Shown here one piece after another: positions 8,836 through 18,142 of a stretch of 64,000 nucleotides of DNA; the stretch's first letter is position 1, and every line of letters starts with the position of its first letter. The translations under genes were made by a program, and so were the position numbers. Location: assembly GCF_013184985.2 (NCBI RefSeq), contig NZ_CP063418.1:1116001-1180000 (forward strand). Direction: 5' to 3'. This stretch comes from Actinomyces faecalis. Lineage in GTDB: Bacteria; Actinomycetota; Actinomycetes; Actinomycetales; Actinomycetaceae. A model generated the notes under the pieces. The model searched no databases. It was not told the DNA's origin and was given only the letters and a program-made list of their open reading frames with translations.

Positions 8836-9009
8836 GTGCACGCACCTGCGATCATCCTCATGATTATCGCGATCCTGGTTCTGTGGGGCGGTCTGGCCGT
8901 CTCGGTCACCGCGCTGCTGGTCCGTGGCCGGCGCGAGGAGGACGAGGAGCGCGCCGTGGCCTTCGCGCGCGCCCACGCCCACCTGCATGAGGGCTCCTCA
9001 CAGTCCTGA
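8836..9009 (+). CDS. MetS-type small subunit of the NSS transporter
   Basis: A 57-residue protein starting with GTG at 8836, two bases after the transporter stop codon. It has a single hydrophobic helix (about residues 5-28, ending WGGLAVSVTALLV), then a charged cytoplasmic tail (RGRREEDEER). Size, topology and position are those of the MetS-like small subunits required by bacterial two-component NSS carriers. It is easily missed by gene callers. Confidence 0.8.
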   Translation: MHAPAIILMIIAILVLWGGLAVSVTALLVRGRREEDEERAVAFARAHAHLHEGSSQS

Positions 9010-9054
9010 GCCCTGAAGGGGCGGCCGGCCCTCAGACGCGCAGCCGGGCACGCT

Positions 9055-9086
9055 GGGCCCGTCACCGGTTTCCCGGTGACGGGCCC
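9055..9086. terminator. Strong terminator after the NSS operon
   Basis: A perfect 14-bp stem (9055-9068 with 9073-9086) with loop TTTC, located 45 bases after the small-subunit gene. Confidence 0.85.
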
Positions 9087-9105
9087 AGTGCGTCACAATG
9101 CAGCC

Positions 9106-9963
9106 ATGAGCGAGAAGACGCCTGAGACCACCACCGCAGCGACCGAGACCGACGGCGCCCGGCAGCTGCCCGCCCTGGTCGCCTTCGACCTGGACGACAC
9201 CCTGGCCCCCTCCAAGACCGCGATGCCTGAGCCGATGGCGGCTGCCCTGCGCACGCTGCTCGACCAGGCCCAGGTCTGCATCATCTCCGGAGGGCAGATC
9301 AGGCAGTTCCGTGACCAGGTCCTGGCGCACCTGGGAGCCTCCAGCGAGGAGCTCGCCCGGCTCCACCTCATGCCGACGTGTGGCACCCGCTACTACACCC
9401 ACGCCCCGGCGGCCACCGGCGACGCGGAGGACGACTGGACCCTCGTCTACTCCAACGACCTCAGCCCCGCCCAGATCGAGGAGGGCCTCGCGGTCGTCGA
9501 GCGGGAGGCGCGTCGCCTGGGCCTGTGGGAGGAGGAGACCTGGGGCCCGGTCCTGGAGGACCGTGGCAGCCAGATCACCTTCTCCGCCCTGGGTCAGGAG
9601 GCTCCCATTGACGCCAAGCGCGCCTGGGACCCGACGGGGGAGAAGAAGGCCGCGCTGCGCGACGCCGTCGCCCCCCTCCTGCCCGACCTGGAGGTGCGCT
9701 CAGGGGGCTCGACCAGCGTCGACATCACCCTCAAGGGCGTGGACAAGGCCTACGGCATGCGCCGCCTGACCGAGGTCACCGGGATTCCCCTGGAGGACAT
9801 GCTCTTCGTCGGGGACCGGCTCGACCCTGACGGCAACGACTACCCGGTCAAGGCCATGGGCGTGGACTGCCACGCAGTGACCGGATGGGAGGACACGGTC
9901 ACCTTCGTCACCGAGCTGGCCGAGAGGCTGGCGGCGCAGCGCGCGAGCGAGCAGGAGGCCTGA
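9106..9963 (+). CDS. HAD-IIB family phosphatase
   Basis: A 285-residue haloacid-dehalogenase hydrolase. Motif I (FDLDDTLAPSK, about residue 28) contains the nucleophilic Asp and acid/base Asp. Motif IV appears as VGDRLDPDGND near residue 235, and a type-IIB cap lies between. The family dephosphorylates sugar phosphates, and this subgroup is often annotated phosphomannomutase-like; the substrate is unknown. The start lacks a Shine-Dalgarno site and is six bases after CACAAT, suggesting a leaderless mRNA. The next gene begins seven bases after the stop. Confidence 0.8.
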   Translation: MSEKTPETTTAATETDGARQLPALVAFDLDDTLAPSKTAMPEPMAAALRTLLDQAQVCIISGGQIRQFRDQVLAHLGASSEELARLHLMPTCGTRYYTHAPAATGDAEDDWTLVYSNDLSPAQIEEGLAVVEREARRLGLWEEETWGPVLEDRGSQITFSALGQEAPIDAKRAWDPTGEKKAALRDAVAPLLPDLEVRSGGSTSVDITLKGVDKAYGMRRLTEVTGIPLEDMLFVGDRLDPDGNDYPVKAMGVDCHAVTGWEDTVTFVTELAERLAAQRASEQEA

Positions 9964-9970
9964 GACCACG

Positions 9971-11986
9971 GTGGCCGCGATGCTGCGCGACGACGTCGGG
10001 CCCGGCCCTGCGCAGCCCGCCCAGCCGTCTGGCGGTGCCGGGCAGGCGCCCGGCACGCGCACGAGGAGGGTACGCCGGGCACTGCCCCTCCCGCTGACCC
10101 GCCTCCACGCGGCCTGGAGCCGGTGGTGGTCAGCACGGAGCGTGGCCTTCCGCAAGGTCACGCGCACCCTCGTGCTGCTGGTGGTGACGGCTGCCGTCTC
10201 CCTGGCCGTCGGGCTCGTCACGGCCAGCGCCAGCTCTCCGATCGGGCCCCACACGGCGCGCTGGTCCACGACCCTGGACTCTCAGGTCACGGTGGACCTG
10301 GGCCCGCTGGGGCAGGCCTCGCTGGACTCACCGGCCGGGCTCGTCGGCGTGGAGGTCGTCCTGGGGGAGATCCCTGCCGAGAGCACGCGCGTCCAGATCG
10401 ACTCCTCGACCCTGGGACGGACCCTGTCCACGGACGCCTCCTCCTACGTCTCGCTGGTCTCGCACCCGGACCTGACCGTCAAGGCCGGCCTGCGGGCCCT
10501 GCTGGCCGACGGCGTCCGCCGGGCCGGTCTCGTGGCCTCCCTCATGCTGTGCCTGGTGGCCGTGGGACGGCTGGCGACCTCAGGGCGCCTGCGTGACTCC
10601 CTGCTGGCCACCATGCGTCACGGTATGGCGACGGGTCTGGCTGCGGTCACGGCCCTCGGCACGGTGGCCGCGCTGCTGGTGCCGGCTCTGGGCACGCACA
10701 CCTCGGTCGGCACCACCCTGTCCGTGCTGGCCGGGACACCGCTGGAGGGCGCGCGTCTGTCCGGCCGTCTGGCCGACGTCGTCCAGGCCTACGGTCCCAG
10801 GGTGCGCGAGGTCATCGACGACAACGAGGCCTTCTACGCCAAGGCCGGTGCCAATATGGCCGCTGCCTGGCAGGCCTCGCAGGAGGTTGACGGGCTCGTC
10901 GCGGTCACGGTGAGCGAGGGCCGGGCGGACGTGGAGGCCTTGCGGGCCGAGGCGGACGCCGTGGTGGCCAAGCAGCTGGCAGACCTGCCGGCGAGCGAGG
11001 GAGCCGATGCGGCGGACGGTAACGACGGCGAGCAGGACCCGGTGGCTACTTCCCAGGCTGAGGAACCGGCCTCCCAGGAGAGCCTGACCGCGGCTCCCGA
11101 GGACCAGGAGGGCGAGGGACACCAGGAGCCTGAGGGGGCGGCCACGACGGTGCCGGCGCAGGCGCCGGCGGCTACCGGCGCGCTGGCCGTGCGTGAGCGT
11201 ACGGTGACGACGGCGGTGCTGTCGACGGACCTGCACTGCAACCTCGACATGATCGCCCTGGTCGGGCAGCTCGACGGCCTTGCCGGAGCCCAGGTACACA
11301 TGGATGACGGTGACCTGACGATGACCGGCTCCAACCCCGAGCAGCTGTGCGTGGACGCGCTGACCTCCGCCGTGCCCAGGGGCACGGCACGTGTGGCCAC
11401 CATCGGCAACCACGACTCCAACGAGACCGGCGACCAACTGCGCTCCCGCGGCTGGACCGTCACCGACGGCACGGTCCAGGAGGTCGCCGGCCTGCGGTTG
11501 CTGGGCGACGTCGACGCCAACCGCACGCCCGCCGGCCGTAGCTTCCAGCGAGGCGAGGAGACCTCGGAGCAGGTCGGAGCGCGACTGGCCGAGGTCAGCT
11601 GTGAGCCGGGTGCCGATGTCGACCTGGTCCTCATCCACCAGCCCTACACCTTCTCGCCCCTGGTCTCCTCTGGCTGCGCCCCGCTGCTGGTCGCCGGGCA
11701 CTCCCACCAGGAGTACGGCATGAGCGTGTCTGAGGGGACCCGGGGGCCGGTCGCCCAGCTGCGCGCGGGAGCCGGGCTCGGGGGGACCTCGGTCGGCAGG
11801 ATCAAGAGCGACGCCTACCTGCACGTGCTCTCCTTCGACGAGGAGGGACACCTCCTGGGCTGGCGCGCGGTGACCGTCCACACCGACGCCTCGGTGACGG
11901 TGGGCGCGTGGAACGAGGTCCCGCAGACCGGCACCTCCTGGCAGGGTGCCTCCCAGGCCGCGCTGAAGGTTCTCGCCGAGGACTGA
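9971..11986 (+). CDS. Membrane metallophosphoesterase
   Basis: A 671-residue protein with about three hydrophobic segments in its first 250 residues (near 60-80, 180-200 and 220-240), an Ala/Glu/Gln-rich linker (about 335-400), and a C-terminal calcineurin-like phosphoesterase domain. The metal-binding blocks are STDLHCN (about 417), DDGD, GNHDSN (about 478), IHQP and GHSHQ (about 577). The domain probably acts outside the membrane on an unknown phosphoester. Translation starts at GTG 9971; ATG 9980 is an alternative. It lies seven bases behind the HAD phosphatase gene, so the two may be co-transcribed. Confidence 0.8.
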   Translation: MAAMLRDDVGPGPAQPAQPSGGAGQAPGTRTRRVRRALPLPLTRLHAAWSRWWSARSVAFRKVTRTLVLLVVTAAVSLAVGLVTASASSPIGPHTARWSTTLDSQVTVDLGPLGQASLDSPAGLVGVEVVLGEIPAESTRVQIDSSTLGRTLSTDASSYVSLVSHPDLTVKAGLRALLADGVRRAGLVASLMLCLVAVGRLATSGRLRDSLLATMRHGMATGLAAVTALGTVAALLVPALGTHTSVGTTLSVLAGTPLEGARLSGRLADVVQAYGPRVREVIDDNEAFYAKAGANMAAAWQASQEVDGLVAVTVSEGRADVEALRAEADAVVAKQLADLPASEGADAADGNDGEQDPVATSQAEEPASQESLTAAPEDQEGEGHQEPEGAATTVPAQAPAATGALAVRERTVTTAVLSTDLHCNLDMIALVGQLDGLAGAQVHMDDGDLTMTGSNPEQLCVDALTSAVPRGTARVATIGNHDSNETGDQLRSRGWTVTDGTVQEVAGLRLLGDVDANRTPAGRSFQRGEETSEQVGARLAEVSCEPGADVDLVLIHQPYTFSPLVSSGCAPLLVAGHSHQEYGMSVSEGTRGPVAQLRAGAGLGGTSVGRIKSDAYLHVLSFDEEGHLLGWRAVTVHTDASVTVGAWNEVPQTGTSWQGASQAALKVLAED

Positions 11987-12070
11987 GCCGGTGCTGGACC
12001 GGTCAGGCTGGTAGGGCACAATGGGGAGCGCGCCGGCCGGCGCCGCAAGCTGGAGAGCCAGGAGGAAGCG

Positions 12071-12805
12071 GTGGCTCGTATACCCACCGAGGCAGAGATC
12101 GACGCTATGAGCGAGGACGAGCTGCAGGCCTACCTCGCCTCGGCCCAGGACAGGGACGTGCAGGCGGTGGCAGCCCAAGGCGGTACGGCTGGAGCTGAGG
12201 ACGTCGCGGCGTGGCTGCGTGCCACCGGCTCCTCGCGCTCCTACGCCCTCCTGCTCATCGTGGCCGGCCTCATAGGGATCGCGGCCAGCTGGGAGCTGAT
12301 GGCCAGCGAGCTGAAGGTCCTGCGTGAGCCGCTGGCAGACCTCACCTGTGATATCAACCCCTTGGTGTCCTGCGCGGGTACCCTGGACATGTGGCAGGGC
12401 AACCTGCTGGGGGTGCCCAACTCCTTCATTGGCGCTATGGCCTTTGCGGTGCTGCTGGTCCTGGGGCTGGCGCTGGCCTCAGGTGTGCAGCTGCCGCGCT
12501 GGATGTGGTGGGGCGTGGTGGCCGGGACGGTGTGCGCCGTCGTCCTCGTGGCCTGGTTCCTGGGCGTCTCGGTCCTCACCTTTGGCAAGCTCTGCCCCTT
12601 GTGCCTGGTGATCTGGGCGGTGACGATCCTCACGGCGGCCTCGACCTGGGGCGAGGCCGCGCTTCGTGGGCACCTGGGCCTGCCCGAGCCAGCAGCGCGT
12701 CGGCTGTCACAGGCACGGTGGTGGGTGGCCGGCGCGATGTACGTCATCGTGGTGGCTGTCATCCTCATTGCCTTCTGGGACGGCTGGGCGGCGCTGCTGC
12801 GATGA
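12071..12805 (+). CDS. Vitamin K epoxide reductase (VKOR) family protein
   Basis: A 244-residue membrane protein of the bacterial VKOR family, which re-oxidises DsbA-like partners and passes electrons to quinone, replacing DsbB in actinobacteria. After a soluble N-terminus (to about residue 60) come four or five helices. The loop cysteines are Cys93 and Cys101 (CDINPLVSC) and the active-site pair is Cys175-Pro-Leu-Cys178. A GGAGG-type ribosome site precedes the GTG at 12071. No DsbA-like gene is adjacent. The gene overlaps the following DtxR-type regulator by four bases (ATGA). Confidence 0.88.
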   Translation: MARIPTEAEIDAMSEDELQAYLASAQDRDVQAVAAQGGTAGAEDVAAWLRATGSSRSYALLLIVAGLIGIAASWELMASELKVLREPLADLTCDINPLVSCAGTLDMWQGNLLGVPNSFIGAMAFAVLLVLGLALASGVQLPRWMWWGVVAGTVCAVVLVAWFLGVSVLTFGKLCPLCLVIWAVTILTAASTWGEAALRGHLGLPEPAARRLSQARWWVAGAMYVIVVAVILIAFWDGWAALLR

Positions 12806-13536
12806 GCGAGCGTCGCAAGCGGTCCGGGGCCCCCGGGCAGGGCGTGGCCGAGGAGGATTCCGCGGTCACCCAGGACTATCTCAAGGCGGTGTGGGCCGCC
12901 TGTGAGTGGGGCGGTGCGGGAGCCTCGGTGACGGGCCTCGCCCGGCGCATGGGCGTCGCCCCGTCAACGGCCTCAGAGAATGTGGCCCGGCTGGTTGAGG
13001 CAGGGCTGCTGGAGCACGAGCCCTACCGGGCCGTCACACTGACCCAGGCCGGGCGGGAGCGGGCCATGAGCATCGTGCGCCGCCACAGGCTGCTGGAGAC
13101 CTACCTGGTAGAGCGCCTGGGATTTGAGTGGGACGAGGTCCACGCAGAGGCCGAGGACCTGGAGCACGCCTGCTCCAGCCGTCTGCTCCAGGCCCTTGAC
13201 CGCGCGCTCGACCACCCGCTGCGTGACCCTCACGGTGACCCGATCCCGACCCAGGACGGTCGGCTGGTCGTCCCGGTCCTGCGGGCCGTGGAGACGGTGG
13301 CCGTGGGACGCACCGTCGTCGTCGGGCGGATCCTGGATGACACCGCGGTGCTGCGCGCCCTGTCGCGAGCCGGCATCGGCCTGGACAGCCCGGTCACCGT
13401 GGTGGCGCGGGGGAGCGTACCGTCTGGAGCAGGGCGCTCACGCCGTGCGACGACGGTACGCACAGCGCTGCCACGTCCCGGCGCCGAGGAGCACGAGGTC
13501 GTCCTGCCTCCGGGGAGCCTGTGGGTGGTGGCCTGA
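12802..13536 (+). CDS. DtxR/MntR-type metal-dependent regulator
   Basis: A 244-residue iron/manganese-dependent repressor. The N-terminal winged helix (about residues 20-80) includes SVTGLARRMGVAPSTASENVARL. The dimerisation/metal domain holds the HRLLETYLVERLGFEWDEVHAEAEDLEH block typical of MntR/IdeR relatives, and the C-terminus looks like a short FeoA/SH3-like domain. It is translationally coupled (ATGA) to the VKOR gene. Whether it senses Mn2+ or Fe2+ cannot be decided, and no adjacent metal transporter gives a hint. Confidence 0.85.
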   Translation: MSERRKRSGAPGQGVAEEDSAVTQDYLKAVWAACEWGGAGASVTGLARRMGVAPSTASENVARLVEAGLLEHEPYRAVTLTQAGRERAMSIVRRHRLLETYLVERLGFEWDEVHAEAEDLEHACSSRLLQALDRALDHPLRDPHGDPIPTQDGRLVVPVLRAVETVAVGRTVVVGRILDDTAVLRALSRAGIGLDSPVTVVARGSVPSGAGRSRRATTVRTALPRPGAEEHEVVLPPGSLWVVA

Positions 13537-13574
13537 GCCAGGAGCCTGCCCAGGCGGTTGGCTAGGCTGTGCCC

Positions 13575-14072
13575 ATGAGCGACCAGACCACGACTGCTGC
13601 CCCGAGCCCCACCGAGCCACCTGCGGAGGTCTCGGTCTTCACCCGTATCATTGAGGGGCAGATCCCTGGCCGCTTCGTGTGGGCGGACCAGGTCTGCGTC
13701 GCCTTCGCCACCATCGAGCCCCAGACGCCGGGGCACGTGCTCGTGGTCCCGCGTCAGCAGGTGGAGTCCTATATCGACGCTGACGACGCCACGATCGCCC
13801 ACCTCGCGGTGGTCGCCAGGAGGATCGCCGCCACCCAGGTCCGGGTCTTTGACGCTGTGCGTCCCGGGATCGCGGTGGTGGGGATGGACGTGCCGCACCT
13901 GCACGTCCACGTCCTGCCGCTGCACGAGGCCGCGGACATCGCTCCCTCCCGGGCGCACGAGGCAGACGGCGCGGCGCTGGACGCGGCGATGGAGGACCTG
14001 CGTGCAGGGCTGCGTGAGGACGGGTGGGCCGACTTCGTGCCTGAGCAGATGGGTTCTCCGGCACTGGCCTGA
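13575..14072 (+). CDS. HIT-family nucleotide hydrolase/transferase
   Basis: A 165-residue histidine-triad protein. The catalytic HxHxH appears as PHLHVHVLPLH (about residue 110), and the upstream GHVLVVPRQQVESY region is standard for the fold. HIT proteins hydrolyse nucleoside phosphoramidates or dinucleotide tags; the exact substrate is unknown. The ATG at 13575 is preferred over GTG at 13569 because TAGGCT ends six bases before it and no Shine-Dalgarno is present, the pattern of a leaderless transcript. Confidence 0.85.
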   Translation: MSDQTTTAAPSPTEPPAEVSVFTRIIEGQIPGRFVWADQVCVAFATIEPQTPGHVLVVPRQQVESYIDADDATIAHLAVVARRIAATQVRVFDAVRPGIAVVGMDVPHLHVHVLPLHEAADIAPSRAHEADGAALDAAMEDLRAGLREDGWADFVPEQMGSPALA

Positions 14073-14117
14073 CACTGCCACTGCGCCTCGCGCCTCTTCC
14101 GCTGCGGACCTGTCTCC

Positions 14118-14198
14118 CTTGCGGACACCTGTAGTCCGATTCCTAGGGTGTCGGCAAGTGCGACGGGTGTCCGCAAGTGCGGTGGGTGTCGGCGTGCG
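14118..14198. repeat. 19-bp tandem repeats within an inverted repeat
   Basis: Three copies of a GGGTGTCSGCAAGTGCG-type unit lie at 14146, 14165 and 14184 (the last truncated), spaced exactly 19 bases. The 12-mer CTTGCGGACACC at 14118-14129 is a perfect reverse complement of 14166-14177 and pairs with one mismatch to the first copy. It lies between the HIT gene and leuS, and is probably a terminator with alternative 3' arms. Confidence 0.55.
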
Positions 14199-14287
14199 TG
14201 GAGGAGGGCCGGACGTGACCGGGCTCGCCTGACCGAGCGACGGACAGCAGCGGGAACCCCGCACCGGGGGGCGATAGGCTGGTCCAC

Positions 14288-17263
14288 ATGACGGACAACG
14301 TGCAGGCACCTGAGAACGCGACGCCCTACCGCTACACCGCGGAGCTGGCCGACACCATCGAGTCCGCCTGGCAGGACCGCTGGGAGGAGCGCGGCACCTT
14401 CAACGCCGACAACCCCGTGGGCGCCATGGCCGGCCCGGACGCTGCCAAGGAGAAGTTCTTCCTGCTGGACATGTTCCCCTACCCCAGCGGCAAGGGCCTG
14501 CACGTAGGGCACCCGCTGGGCTACATCGCCACCGACGTCGTGGCCCGCTTTACCCGCATGACGGGCAAGAACGTCCTGTACACCATGGGCTACGACGCCT
14601 TCGGCCTGCCTGCCGAGCAGTACGCCGTCCAGACCGGCCAGCACCCGCGCGTCTCCACCGAGGCCAATATCGCCAACATGCGCCGTCAGCTGCGTCGGCT
14701 CGGCCTGTCCCACGACCCGCGCCGTTCCCTGGCCACCATCGACGTGGACTACGTGCGCTGGACCCAGTGGATCTTCCTGCAGATCTTCGGATCCTGGTTC
14801 GACCCCACCGCCCCGCGCCGCGACGGGCGAGGTCTGGGTGCCGCCCGTCCGGTGAGCGAGCTGGAGGCCAAGCTCGCCTCAGGTGAGGTCGAGGTGCCTG
14901 GAGGCCGGCGCTGGGAGGACCTCACCGCAGGGGAGAGGACCGACGTCATCGACTCCTTCCGCCTGGCCTACGTCTCCTCCGCCCCGGTCAACTGGTGCCC
15001 GGGCCTGGGCACGGTCCTGGCCAACGAGGAGGTCACCAGCGAGGGACGCTCTGAGCGCGGCAACTACCCGGTCTTCAAGCGCAACCTGCGTCAGTGGATG
15101 ATGCGCATCACCGCCTACGGTGACCGCCTGGCTGAGGACCTGGACACCGTGGACTGGCCCGAGAAGGTCAAGTCCATGCAGCGCAACTGGATCGGCCGCT
15201 CCGAGGGTGCCGACGTCACCTTCGCCGTCGAGGGGCTGGCTGCTCCTGCCGACGGCGACGCTGCCGGTTCTCAGCAGGACGGCGAGCCCGGGCTCACTGT
15301 CTACACCACCCGACCGGACACGCTCTTCGGCGCCACCTTCATGGTGGTCGCCCCTGAGCACCCGATGCTAGGCGGTCTGCTCGGTGCCAGCGAGGCGGAG
15401 GATGCTGCCGCCCTGACCGTGCCGGCTGCCTGGCCCGAGGGGACGCGCGAGGCCTGGAAGGCTGGTCACGCCAGCCCGCGTGAGGCCGTGGCTGCCTACC
15501 GTGCCTACGCCGCCTCGGCCACCGAGGCTGAGCGGACGGACGAGGGCCGTACCAAGACCGGTGTCTTTACCGGTCTGTGGGGTGTCAACCCCGTCAACGG
15601 CAAGCGTGTACCCGTCTTCGTCGCCGACTACGTGCTCATGGGCTACGGCACCGGCGCCATCATGGCGGTGCCTGCACACGACGATCGCGACCACGCCTTC
15701 GCCCACGTCTACGACCTGGACCTTGTCCAGACCATCGGGCCGGCTGACGACCCCCACGGCATCGACCTGTCCGAGGCTGCCTACACCGGTGACGGTGTGG
15801 CCGTAAACTCGGCCAACGAGGAGATCAGCCTGGACGGCAAGACCAAGGACGAGGCCAAGGCGGCCATGATCTCCTGGCTGGAGGACAAGGGCTACGGACG
15901 TGGCGCGGTGACCTACCGCCTGCGTGACTGGCTCTTCTCCCGCCAGCGCTACTGGGGCGAGCCCTTCCCGGTCGTGTGGGACGAGGAGGGACACGTCCAC
16001 GCCCTGCCCGAGTCCATGCTGCCGGTCGAGCTGCCGGAGGTGACCGACTACTCGCCGCGCTCCTACGACCCTGACGACGCCTCCTCCTCCCCGCAGCCGC
16101 CGCTGGGCAAGGCCGAGGAGTGGGTCAACGTCACCCTGGACCTGGGCGACGGCCCCAGGACCTACCGTCGTGAGACCAACACGATGCCACAGTGGGCGGG
16201 ATCGTGCTGGTACGAGCTGCGTTACATCGACCCCACCGACGACGCCCAGCTCGTGGCCCCGGCCAACGAGGAGTACTGGATGGGACCGCGGCCGGAGGCG
16301 GGCAACGTCTCTGGAGGCACGGACCTGTACGTGGGGGGCGTCGAGCACGCGGTGCTGCACCTGCTCTACTCCCGCTTCTGGCACAAGGTCCTGTTCGACC
16401 TGGGCGTGGTCAGCTCCTCCGAGCCCTACCACAAGCTGTTCAACCAGGGCTACGTCCAGGCCTACGCCTACACCGACTCCCGCGGTCAGTACGTGCCCGC
16501 CGACGAGGTCGAGGGTGACGAGACCACGGGCTTCACCTGGAAGGGCGAGCCGGTCACCCGCGAGTACGGCAAGATGGGCAAGTCCCTGAAGAACATCGTG
16601 ACCCCGGACGACATGTACGAGGCCTACGGTGCGGACACCTTCCGCGTCTACGAGATGTCCATGGGCCCGCTGGACCAGGACCGCCCCTGGGACACCCGGG
16701 CCGTAGCCGGGGCCCAGCGCTTCCTGCAGCGTCTGTGGCGCAACGTCGTCGACGAGACCACCGGTGAGACCACCGTGGTGGACGCCCCCGCTGACGAGGA
16801 CACTCGCCGGCTGGTCGCCAGGACCATCGTGGGCGTGCGTGAGGACTACGAGGGCATGCGCCTGAACACGGCCATCGCCAAGCTCATCGTCCTCAACAAC
16901 CACCTCACGGGCCTGGACGCCGTCCCGCGCGAGGCCGTCGAGGCGCTGGCCCTCATGACCGCGCCGGTCGCCCCGCACATCGCCGAGGAGATCTGGAACC
17001 GCCTGGGACACGAGGAGTCGCTGGCTCACGAGGCCTTCCCGGTGGTCGAGGACGAGTCGCTGCTGGCGGCGGAGAAGGTCACCTGCGTCGTCCAGGTCAA
17101 GGGCAAGGTCCGTGACCGGCTCGAGGTGGACCCCGGAGTCAGTGACGCCGAGCTGGAGAGGCTCGCGCTGGAGGCTCCCGGCGTCGTGCGTGCGCTGGAC
17201 GGTCGGGGCGTGCGCAAGGTGATCGTGCGCGCCCCCAAACTCGTCTCAGTCGTTCCCGAGTGA
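14288..17263 (+). CDS. leuS: Leucyl-tRNA synthetase
   Basis: A 991-residue class I aminoacyl-tRNA synthetase that charges tRNA-Leu. The HIGH signature appears as His72-Val-Gly-His75, a CP1 editing domain follows with TTRPDTLFG, and the KMSKS loop is Lys762-Met-Gly-Lys-Ser766. The C-terminal anticodon-binding and tail domains are intact, with a length normal for actinobacteria. TAGGCT sits seven bases upstream of the ATG at 14288 and no ribosome site is seen, so a leaderless mRNA is likely. Confidence 0.97.
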   Translation: MTDNVQAPENATPYRYTAELADTIESAWQDRWEERGTFNADNPVGAMAGPDAAKEKFFLLDMFPYPSGKGLHVGHPLGYIATDVVARFTRMTGKNVLYTMGYDAFGLPAEQYAVQTGQHPRVSTEANIANMRRQLRRLGLSHDPRRSLATIDVDYVRWTQWIFLQIFGSWFDPTAPRRDGRGLGAARPVSELEAKLASGEVEVPGGRRWEDLTAGERTDVIDSFRLAYVSSAPVNWCPGLGTVLANEEVTSEGRSERGNYPVFKRNLRQWMMRITAYGDRLAEDLDTVDWPEKVKSMQRNWIGRSEGADVTFAVEGLAAPADGDAAGSQQDGEPGLTVYTTRPDTLFGATFMVVAPEHPMLGGLLGASEAEDAAALTVPAAWPEGTREAWKAGHASPREAVAAYRAYAASATEAERTDEGRTKTGVFTGLWGVNPVNGKRVPVFVADYVLMGYGTGAIMAVPAHDDRDHAFAHVYDLDLVQTIGPADDPHGIDLSEAAYTGDGVAVNSANEEISLDGKTKDEAKAAMISWLEDKGYGRGAVTYRLRDWLFSRQRYWGEPFPVVWDEEGHVHALPESMLPVELPEVTDYSPRSYDPDDASSSPQPPLGKAEEWVNVTLDLGDGPRTYRRETNTMPQWAGSCWYELRYIDPTDDAQLVAPANEEYWMGPRPEAGNVSGGTDLYVGGVEHAVLHLLYSRFWHKVLFDLGVVSSSEPYHKLFNQGYVQAYAYTDSRGQYVPADEVEGDETTGFTWKGEPVTREYGKMGKSLKNIVTPDDMYEAYGADTFRVYEMSMGPLDQDRPWDTRAVAGAQRFLQRLWRNVVDETTGETTVVDAPADEDTRRLVARTIVGVREDYEGMRLNTAIAKLIVLNNHLTGLDAVPREAVEALALMTAPVAPHIAEEIWNRLGHEESLAHEAFPVVEDESLLAAEKVTCVVQVKGKVRDRLEVDPGVSDAELERLALEAPGVVRALDGRGVRKVIVRAPKLVSVVPE

Positions 17264-17276
17264 GGCTGAGGCAGCC

Positions 17277-17933
17277 GTGAGGTACCTCAGGCAGGCCCGG
17301 AGCGGCGACCTGGCCGCGCTCAACGAGATCTGCGTCCGCACGGCTGCCTACGGCAGTGACGTCACCTCCCAGATGAGCCGGCCTGAGCTGGTAGGAGCGG
17401 TCTACGCCGATCCCTACCTGCTCTGCGACCCTGCCAGCTGCTTCGTCGTCTCCGGTGCTGGGGACGACGACGGTGCTCCGGCTGGTGCCGAGGGTGAGGT
17501 AGTGCTGGGCTACGTCGTCGGTACGCTGGACACCGCCGGCTTCCGGCGCTGGTTCGCTGGCGAGTACGCTCCGGCGCGCCTGGCTGAGCTGGGCCTGGCG
17601 GAGGAGACGGCAGACCCCAGCAGCCTCACGGCCCGGGACCGGAGCTGCCTCAGGCTGCTGCGGGCACCCGCGCCTGATCCGGAGCCCTGGCTCGGGCGCT
17701 ACCCCGCCCACCTGCACATCGACCTGCTGGAGCCTGTCCGACGCCAGGGATGGGGCCGACAGCTGGTCGAGGCCTGGGTCGGCCACGCTCGCGCCAGTGG
17801 TGTGGCAGGTCTGCACCTGGACGTCGGGGCGGACAACACCGGTGCCATCGCCTTCTACGAGGCGATCGGTCTCCAGCGCATCGGACAGGACGACGACGGC
17901 GTGACCATGGCACGCTCGCTGGCTGAGGAGTAG
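17277..17933 (+). CDS. GNAT-family N-acetyltransferase
   Basis: A 218-residue acetyltransferase fold. The acetyl-CoA-binding motif is RRQGWGRQLVEAW (about residue 155), followed by GLHLDVGADNTGAIAFYEAIGL, a typical motif B. The starting GTG is 13 bases behind the leuS stop, so it is probably translated from the leuS message. The substrate is unknown. It ends before a long inverted repeat shared with the convergent HerA-like gene. Confidence 0.8.
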   Translation: MRYLRQARSGDLAALNEICVRTAAYGSDVTSQMSRPELVGAVYADPYLLCDPASCFVVSGAGDDDGAPAGAEGEVVLGYVVGTLDTAGFRRWFAGEYAPARLAELGLAEETADPSSLTARDRSCLRLLRAPAPDPEPWLGRYPAHLHIDLLEPVRRQGWGRQLVEAWVGHARASGVAGLHLDVGADNTGAIAFYEAIGLQRIGQDDDGVTMARSLAEE

Positions 17934-17983
17934 CTGTCTGGGCCTGGGCTAGGTGTCTGGGCCTGGTTCGGCTGTCCCTGAGA

Positions 17984-18058
17984 CGTCGTTTTCGCTCGTG
18001 AACAGTCGATTTCGTAGCGGCCCGCAATGAAACCGACTGTTCACGAGCGAAAACGACG
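17984..18058. repeat. Perfect 25-bp inverted repeat between convergent genes
   Basis: Bases 17984-18008 and 18034-18058 are exact reverse complements (core TCGTGAACAGTCG). Beyond one mismatch the stem continues for about six more pairs toward a short loop. It separates the plus-strand GNAT gene from the minus-strand HerA-like gene and probably ends transcription both ways. The stem is far longer than a normal terminator. Confidence 0.8.
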
Positions 18059-18142
18059 GGGTAGAGGGACGCGGTTGCGGGGCGGCGTGTAGATGCAGTG
18101 GCTGTGCTCACGGCAGCCGCTCGGGGCGCAGCATCTCTTCCC

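Noticed and set aside
10580..12178. 532-codon minus-strand ORF
   Set aside because: Shadow of the metallophosphoesterase gene; Arg/Gly/His-rich composition typical of antisense frames.
15368..17029. 553-codon minus-strand ORF
   Set aside because: Antisense to leuS, without recognisable motifs.
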